From positions 1 to 9,650 of the forward strand of contig JAITJB010000316.1 in the NCBI GenBank assembly GCA_031279155.1: a stretch of DNA of 9,650 nucleotides, written 5' to 3'. Below are positions 4,619 to 9,650 of the stretch, in pieces. Source of the DNA: Deltaproteobacteria bacterium (GTDB lineage: Bacteria > Desulfobacterota > Desulfarculia > Adiutricales > Adiutricaceae). The position numbers and the translations under genes were made by a program. Each line of letters starts with the position of its first letter. The stretch's first letter is position 1. The notes beneath the pieces are model-generated. The model worked only from the letters and a program-made list of their open reading frames with translations, was not told where the DNA came from and did not search any database.

Positions 4619-7600
4619 ATGGGTAAAAAAAGGATTCATGAACTGGCCAAAGAGCTATCGATGACCAGTACCGAGCTTCTTCAGCGCATGGCTGAGCTCA
4701 AAATCATGCCAGGGGCCAAGTTGAGCGCCTCTCACAGCATTGATGAGAGCATGGCTGAGGACATTAAGCGCCAAATTTCCAGTAAATCACAGCTGGCGGC
4801 AGCTGGCGTGGTGGTCAGGCGCCGCCCCAAGAGGGGTGGACAGGCGGCTCGCGAGCAAGAGGATAGTATGGATGTTTCTAGTGCGGCCGAGGAAGTTGAG
4901 CCGGCTATCGAACGGGTCGAGGAGAGCGCCAAAACTGAGGAAGCTGCCTCCCCCGAACCCAAGACTCCACCTAGGAGCGGCAAAAAGCCAGCCTCTGGGC
5001 CCCCATCGGGTAAGCCCTCTAGGACCCCCGAACCAGCCAGAATTATTGGCGCGCTCAATATCGTCACCCCAGATTCCAAGGGCAAAGTCAAAGTGCAATC
5101 CCCGACCACGGATAAATCCGACACCCCTGATTTCATGAGAGTCCTGCCTGTCGTGTCGGCCCCGGAAACTACGACGACCTTGGTTCCGGCCCCTGTTTCA
5201 GTGGAGCCAAAAACTACCGAGGCTGCGGCTCCCGCGCCTGCTACTCAGACTATCGAACCTAATATCGAAGTAGTTAAACCTATCGGCGAGCCAGTTAAAG
5301 CTAAGGCTGAAAGATCTGAAAGAACGGAAAGAGCGGAAAAATCTGAAAAGCCCGAAAGGCCAGAAAGGCAAGAAAGGCCAGATAGGCAAGATAGGCAAGA
5401 CAAGCAAGATCGGCCAGATAAATCACATAGGCCTCGCGACGGCGCTGGCGGGCGCAAAGTCACCAGGGAGATCGGCACTGGCCGCTCCAAGGACGGTCGC
5501 GGCCAATCGGATACGGCCAAGGTCATTGGGGTGGCCCCATCTTGGACCACCGAAAGGCAGCGGGCCACCCTCGGCCAAGTGAGATCGGTTGAGGGGCAAC
5601 CCCGCCCGCCGAGGCCCGACGGCTCCCAAAGGCCAGGCTCAGGCCCCGGTCAGAAGCCAGCTAGGCCATTTACGCCCAAGCCTGGCTCAAGGCCAGATCC
5701 GGCCCCGGCCCCAGCGGCTGCTTCCGACACCCGCAAACGCGGGGATCGCAAGAAGAAGCCTGGTGGTTATACTGAGCGCGGCGGCGGCGGCGGCGACGAC
5801 GCGGCTCGTACGGGTAAGCGCCGGGAGCTCTTGGAGCGCACGGATCTGTATCCTGATGGAACTTGGGAGCGGACGCGTTCGAAGAGAAATAAGAACATCA
5901 AAAAGATTCAGCAGGCTAAAACCGAGATCACCACGCCCAAGGCCATCAAGCGGCGTATTAAGGTCGATGAGGTCATAACCGTCTCTGAGCTCTCTCACCG
6001 CTTGTCGCTTAAGGCTGGCGACATCATTAAAAAGCTCATGACCATGGGGGTCATGGCCGGCCTTAACCAGTCGCTGGATTTTGATACGGCTACGCTAGTG
6101 GCTGCGGAATTTGGTTACGAGGTCGAAAAATCGGCCTTCGATGAGGGCGTCTTCTTACCTATGCCCGATGTGGCCGAAAAATACCCTGTGGCCACCCGAC
6201 CGCCAGTGGTCACCATCATGGGCCACGTCGACCACGGCAAAACCTCTCTTTTGGACTACATCCGTAAGACTAAGATCCAAGAGGGTGAGGCCGGCGGTAT
6301 TACGCAGCATATCGGCGCCTACCACGTTAAGGTGGGGGAGCGCTACATCACCTTCTTAGACACTCCTGGTCACGAGGCCTTTACGGCCATGCGGTCTAGG
6401 GGCGCCCAAGTTACGGATTTGGTCATCTTGATTGTGGCCGCCGACGATGGCGTCATGCCTCAAACCAGAGAGGCGGCTGACCACGCCAGGGCGGCCAAGG
6501 TGCCCATATTGGTGGCCGTCAACAAAGTCGATAAGCCAGGGGCCGATCCTGAGCGCATCCGCCGTCAGATGATGGAACTAGGCTTAACCCAAGAAGCTTG
6601 GGGCGGGGATACGGTCTTCGTCGATATCAGCGCCAAAACCGGTCAGGGCGTCGATGAGCTTTTGGACATGATCCTCCTTCAAGCCGATCTCTTAGATCTC
6701 AAGTCGCGATCCGAGGGCCCGGCTCGCGGCCGGATCATCGAGGCCAGGCTCGATAAGGGCCGGGGGGCTGTAGCCACCTTGTTGGTGGGCGACGGCTTAC
6801 TTAAGCAAGGCGACCCTTACGTCTGCGGCGCCTTCTACGGTAAGGTTAGGGCTCTATTTAACGATCAAGGCGCGAGAGTCGATCTAGCCGGACCGTCTAT
6901 ACCGGTTGAGATCCAAGGTATTAGCGGCGTTCCCCAAGCTGGCGATGAGTTTATTGTCATGGAAGACGAAAAACAGGCCCGCCAGGTAAGTCAGCACCGC
7001 CAGCTTAAGCAGCGTGAAAACGAGCTGACTAAGAGTAGTAAACTTACCTTGGAAAACCTCTTCGATCACATCAAAGCCGGGGCCGTTAAGGGTCTAAACC
7101 TTATTATCAAAGCTGACGTCCAGGGCTCTTTGGAAGCTATTTTAGATGCCGTAGGTAAGCTCTCCACCCAAGAGATAAAGATTACGGTTATACACTCTTC
7201 CACCGGTACGGTTTCCGAAACCGATATCATGCTGGCCTCAGCTTCCAAAGCTTTGATCATCTGCTTTGGCGTTAAAGCCCCGTCTAGTAAGGTGACCGAC
7301 GTAGCTGAGTCCGAGCAAGTGCAGGTGCGCTATTATGACGTCATCTATAAGCTCTTAGACGACATCAAAGAGGCTATGGCCGGCTTACTCGATCCTGTTA
7401 AGAGCGAGAAGATCTTAGGTCAAGCCGAAGTTCGGGCCGTCTTTTCCATTACCAAGGTCGGCGTCGTGGCCGGATCGTACATTACCGATGGGAAGGTTGT
7501 TAGGGGCTCTAGGGTCAGGCTCTATAGGGGCCGCGAGGTCGTCTACGATGGCCGCGTCAACTCCCTTAAACGGGAGAAAAACGATGTCCGCGAGGTCGTC

Positions 7601-7801
7601 AGCGGCTATGAGTGCGGCATTAGCTTAGATAATCACAGCGATATCGATGAGGGCGATCGCCTTGAGTTCTATCAGATCGAAGAGACAGCCGCAACTGTTG
7701 ACTTGATTAACGAGGCGGTTGAGAGGGCGGCTGAAGCTGAGAGAGCCGCCGAAGCCGAAAGAGCTGCTCGCAGCGCTCGTGAGGCTGAGGTCAAGGTTTG
7801 A
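4619..7801 (+). CDS. infB: Translation initiation factor IF-2
   Basis: IF-2 is the GTPase that brings fMet-tRNA to the 30S subunit and promotes 50S joining. Domains: IF2_N (1-53, MGKKRIHELAKELSM); a long Pro/Ala/charged linker (about 60-430) with an Arg/Glu/Asp/Lys repeat block at about 231-272; a second IF2_N-like domain (about 447-505); the G domain with G1 GHVDHGKT (535-542), G3 DTPGHE (581-586), G4 NKVDK (635-639) and G5 SAKTG (671-675); then domain II, the IF-2 core domain and the fMet-tRNA-binding C-terminal beta-barrel ending near 1020. A 40-residue Ala/Glu/Arg helical-looking tail (1021-1060, AERAAEAERAA) is extra. At 1060 aa it is at the long end of the family. AGGTGG at 4606-4611 supports ATG 4619. 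All GTPase motifs are intact. Confidence 0.97.
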   Translation: MGKKRIHELAKELSMTSTELLQRMAELKIMPGAKLSASHSIDESMAEDIKRQISSKSQLAAAGVVVRRRPKRGGQAAREQEDSMDVSSAAEEVEPAIERVEESAKTEEAASPEPKTPPRSGKKPASGPPSGKPSRTPEPARIIGALNIVTPDSKGKVKVQSPTTDKSDTPDFMRVLPVVSAPETTTTLVPAPVSVEPKTTEAAAPAPATQTIEPNIEVVKPIGEPVKAKAERSERTERAEKSEKPERPERQERPDRQDRQDKQDRPDKSHRPRDGAGGRKVTREIGTGRSKDGRGQSDTAKVIGVAPSWTTERQRATLGQVRSVEGQPRPPRPDGSQRPGSGPGQKPARPFTPKPGSRPDPAPAPAAASDTRKRGDRKKKPGGYTERGGGGGDDAARTGKRRELLERTDLYPDGTWERTRSKRNKNIKKIQQAKTEITTPKAIKRRIKVDEVITVSELSHRLSLKAGDIIKKLMTMGVMAGLNQSLDFDTATLVAAEFGYEVEKSAFDEGVFLPMPDVAEKYPVATRPPVVTIMGHVDHGKTSLLDYIRKTKIQEGEAGGITQHIGAYHVKVGERYITFLDTPGHEAFTAMRSRGAQVTDLVILIVAADDGVMPQTREAADHARAAKVPILVAVNKVDKPGADPERIRRQMMELGLTQEAWGGDTVFVDISAKTGQGVDELLDMILLQADLLDLKSRSEGPARGRIIEARLDKGRGAVATLLVGDGLLKQGDPYVCGAFYGKVRALFNDQGARVDLAGPSIPVEIQGISGVPQAGDEFIVMEDEKQARQVSQHRQLKQRENELTKSSKLTLENLFDHIKAGAVKGLNLIIKADVQGSLEAILDAVGKLSTQEIKITVIHSSTGTVSETDIMLASASKALIICFGVKAPSSKVTDVAESEQVQVRYYDVIYKLLDDIKEAMAGLLDPVKSEKILGQAEVRAVFSITKVGVVAGSYITDGKVVRGSRVRLYRGREVVYDGRVNSLKREKNDVREVVSGYECGISLDNHSDIDEGDRLEFYQIEETAATVDLINEAVERAAEAERAAEAERAARSAREAEVKV
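5309..5431 (+). repeat. Low-complexity charged repeat in the IF-2 linker
   Basis: A run of short units of the type GAAAGG, CAAGAA and CCAGATAGG encodes alternating acidic and basic residues (ERSERTERAEK, then PERQERPDRQDRQDKQDR). It is coding and in frame. It probably forms a flexible or single-alpha-helix-like spacer between the N-terminal domain and the GTPase core. A pure (GGC)5 run at 5780-5794 encodes five glycines further along the linker. Confidence 0.75.
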
Positions 7802-7823
7802 TAGGCGTTGGTGGAGGCCTTAG

Positions 7824-8210
7824 GTGGCGGTTGTGGGTTATCTGACCGTGGCTCTCGCTTTAGAGGGCAACTCAAGCTTGAAGGACAAGCGCCGGGTGGT
7901 CAAAAGCCTCTTAGGCCGGGTCCGGTCTCGCTTTAATGTCTCAGCTTCAGAAGTTGGAGCTCAGGACATTAGATCTAGCGCCCTTTTGGGCTTTTCGGTT
8001 TGCGGCCCTGACACTAAGGTTTTAAGGAGCGTTTTAGAACACGTGCTCAACTTCGTGGAAGCTAACGCTGACGCCGAAGTTATTGACTCATTGACCATCT
8101 GCCCCATCTACGAAGATGAAGGCTTGGACTTAGAGGATAGCTTTCTAGAACTAAAAGAATCGGATTTTGTCGGGGCTAATCAACCCGACCCTGAGGGGGA
8201 GGGACTCTGA
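7824..8210 (+). CDS. ylxP: DUF503 family protein YlxP
   Basis: This 128-residue protein begins with the DUF503 core: VVGYLTVALALEG, then SLKDKRRVVKSLLGRVRSRFNVSASEVG at about 18-45, then an alpha/beta half ending near 95. The family is small, conserved next to infB and rbfA, and has a ferredoxin-like fold. Its biochemical function is not established, though the context suggests ribosome assembly or translation. The GTG start has a good GGAGG (7813-7817) six bases upstream and lies 22 bases after the infB stop. The usual length is about 90-100 residues; the extra acidic tail (about 96-128, YEDEGLDLED...) is a peculiarity shared with its neighbours. Confidence 0.9.
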   Translation: MAVVGYLTVALALEGNSSLKDKRRVVKSLLGRVRSRFNVSASEVGAQDIRSSALLGFSVCGPDTKVLRSVLEHVLNFVEANADAEVIDSLTICPIYEDEGLDLEDSFLELKESDFVGANQPDPEGEGL

Positions 8211-8213
8211 GCC

Positions 8214-8753
8214 ATGGGCCGCGTAAGGCAAGAGAGGATCAATAGCCTTATAGAGACGACGGTAGCCGAGCTTTTACTCAAAAAGTGTAAGGATCCCAGG
8301 CTATCGCTGGTAACCATCACCAGAGCTAAGGTGGCTTTAGATCTCAAAAAGGTCCGAGTGTTTTATAGCGTCCTAGGTCCAGCTGAGGAGCGCAGTAAGG
8401 TTCAGAAGGCTTTAGACGGCGCCAGGGGCTTTGTCAGGCGCCAGCTCTTTGAGGCCTTAGCTGTTAAGCACATTCCAGAGGTTGTCTTCGAGTTTGACCA
8501 CAATCCCGAATACGCCTCCCGTATTAACGGCCTTTTGGCTGATTTAGGTTTAGGCTCCCCGCCGCCATCGGAAAATGATTTTTCGGAAGGTAGTTCTCCG
8601 GAGAGTGCATCTTCAGAGATCGCTTCTTCGGAGAGTATAAATGGCGGCGAGGAAATTGGTTCTTTGACCGGGGATTATGATCAAGAATTTGGCGAGCCTG
8701 ACGACATGGCTGAATCTAGCCATACCGGTCCTGCTCAGTCTGAAAGCGACTGA
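8214..8753 (+). CDS. rbfA: Ribosome-binding factor A (RbfA)
   Basis: RbfA is a KH-like cold-shock factor that binds the 30S subunit and helps mature the 5' end of 16S rRNA. The core fills residues 1-110: GRVRQERINSLIETTVAELL, KDPRL at 26-30, VTITRAKVALDLKKVRVFYSVLG, and HIPEVVFEFDHNPEYASRINGLL at 86-108. Residues from about 112 to 179 form a Ser/Glu/Gly/Asp-rich acidic tail that is not part of the usual 115-130 residue protein. ATG 8214 starts 3 bases after the ylxP stop. The purine-rich GGGGGAGGGA (about 8194-8203) lies some 10 bases upstream, so translation is likely coupled. Confidence 0.94.
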   Translation: MGRVRQERINSLIETTVAELLLKKCKDPRLSLVTITRAKVALDLKKVRVFYSVLGPAEERSKVQKALDGARGFVRRQLFEALAVKHIPEVVFEFDHNPEYASRINGLLADLGLGSPPPSENDFSEGSSPESASSEIASSESINGGEEIGSLTGDYDQEFGEPDDMAESSHTGPAQSESD

Positions 8754-8758
8754 TTTTA

Positions 8759-9650
8759 ATGGTCCCTACTCATGGCAAAAGAGATCAAGATCGTTGGCCC
8801 AATAGCCAACCGTCAGATGAGTTTCTCTCCCTCTTTTTAAGTGGGCAGAGAATTCTTGTTGTCGGTCACTTAAATCCCGACGGCGATGCTTTGGGCGCGG
8901 CTACAGCCGTTGCCTTGGCCCTCAAAAGCCTTGGCCGCGAGGTTAAGGTGGCCTTAACCGGCTTGGTGGCTAGTAGTTTAAACTTTCTGATGTTCCCTAG
9001 GGAGATGTTCATAAAGATCCCCTATAGCCCGGAACTAGCCCAAAGTTTTGACCGTTTGATTTTGGTCGATTGCCATACCCTTCACCGGGCTTGGACGGAA
9101 CCCGCCGCCTTTGCCGTAACTCCGGTCTTACCCTTCGTGGCTATCGATCACCACCGCCTAAGTAGTGAGCCCACCCATTACCAAGCGGCCTTTTTAGATC
9201 ACAAGGCTTCGGCCACCTGCGAACTGGTCTTTAAAGTATTAAAGAAGCTGGAAGTGCCTTTTACCGATGAAATCGTTCGAGCTCTTCTGGCCGGACTCAT
9301 TAGCGATACCGGATCGTTTTCTCAAGGTAACGTTACTAGTGAGTGTTTAAGGCAGGCCTCGGAACTGGTCGCCAAGGGCGGCGACATCGAGGGCATTACT
9401 CGCTTCGTTAAACAAAATTGGCCCCTTTCAAGGCTAAGGTTACTAGCTAAATCGCTTTCCACTTTAAGCGTCCATTTTGGCGGACGCGTTGCCACCTTAA
9501 TGGTCACTGAGCTCATGCTCAGGGAAGCTCAAAGCGATCTCTCGGAAACCGAAGGCCTGGTTGAATACACTCTCTTATTGGCCGGAGTTGAGATGGGGGC
9601 CTTGATAAAGTATAACGGCCCTGGTCAGACGAGAGTCAGCTTAAGGAGTA
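8759..9650 (+). CDS. nrnA: DHH/DHHA1 phosphoesterase NrnA-like (partial, 3' end off the window)
   Basis: 297 codons are visible and no stop is reached. NrnA-type enzymes degrade 2-5 nt RNAs and dephosphorylate pAp in the cytoplasm, using Mn2+. Metal ligands are in place: HLNPDGD at 37-43 (motif I), D104 in LVDCH, IDHH at 129-132 (the DHH motif) and D183 in GLISDTGSF. The DHHA1 domain is seen as ETEGLVEYTLLLAGVEMGALIKY and the substrate-binding GQTRVSLRS at 289-297. Family proteins are about 310-340 aa, so only a short piece is missing. ATG 8759 follows the rbfA stop by 5 bases and has no clear Shine-Dalgarno. Coupled reinitiation from rbfA is likely, since the next in-frame ATG would destroy motif I. 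The first 20 residues are polar and poorly conserved-looking. Confidence 0.9.
   Translation, partial: MVPTHGKRDQDRWPNSQPSDEFLSLFLSGQRILVVGHLNPDGDALGAATAVALALKSLGREVKVALTGLVASSLNFLMFPREMFIKIPYSPELAQSFDRLILVDCHTLHRAWTEPAAFAVTPVLPFVAIDHHRLSSEPTHYQAAFLDHKASATCELVFKVLKKLEVPFTDEIVRALLAGLISDTGSFSQGNVTSECLRQASELVAKGGDIEGITRFVKQNWPLSRLRLLAKSLSTLSVHFGGRVATLMVTELMLREAQSDLSETEGLVEYTLLLAGVEMGALIKYNGPGQTRVSLRS

Noticed and set aside
4732..5138. Overlapping open frames on both strands within the infB linker
   Set aside because: They are by-products of the GC-rich, Pro/Ala/Arg-rich linker; the in-frame infB reading is continuous and flanked by conserved domains.
5309..5431. Short regular repeats looking like an array
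   Set aside because: Units are only 6-9 bases, have no spacers and are in frame with infB, so this is low-complexity protein coding and not a CRISPR.
9322..9516. Open frame on the - strand in the nrnA region
   Set aside because: Antisense to the DHH phosphoesterase, whose catalytic motifs and reading frame are intact.

Overview
The window holds the conserved transcription/translation cluster rimP-nusA-ylxR-infB-ylxP(DUF503)-rbfA-nrnA(DHH), all on the + strand and tightly packed. A divergent, AT-rich AAA ATPase gene on the - strand runs off the left edge. The gene order, with ylxP between infB and rbfA and a DHH phosphoesterase after rbfA, and the style of NusA and RimP suggest a Gram-negative bacterium. 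A Desulfobacterota ('Deltaproteobacteria')-like lineage is my best guess, made from gene order and protein feel only. truB, rpsO and pnp would be expected past the right edge.

Layout. 1-1383 (-): N-terminal 461 residues of a P-loop ATPase of the SMC/OLD-like AAA_15/AAA_21 type with a DUF3696-like middle. 1384-1931: about 550 bases without a confident gene. The left part has a candidate promoter for the ATPase and a doubtful 58-codon ORF. The right part has a good sigma70-type promoter (1742-1770), a chain of RNA hairpins and a textbook intrinsic terminator whose U-tract touches the rimP Shine-Dalgarno. 1932-9650 (+): the operon. Junctions after nusA are short or overlapping (nusA/ylxR share TTGA; rbfA starts 3 bases after ylxP; nrnA starts 5 bases after rbfA). 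The exception is a 150-base gap between rimP and nusA that can form hairpins.

How it works together. RimP and RbfA mature the 30S subunit, IF2 starts translation, NusA controls pausing, termination and antitermination, YlxR is an RNA/RNase P-associated protein, and NrnA degrades nanoRNA and pAp. NusA is a termination factor. The terminator-bearing leader, plus a 10-base perfect match to the boxA core just inside rimP, therefore suggests feedback control of the operon by attenuation or antitermination. This is an inference from sequence. It is the most interesting thing in the window, with the truncated accessory ATPase second. Several operon proteins (NusA, YlxP, RbfA, IF2) also carry long acidic or charged low-complexity tails or linkers.
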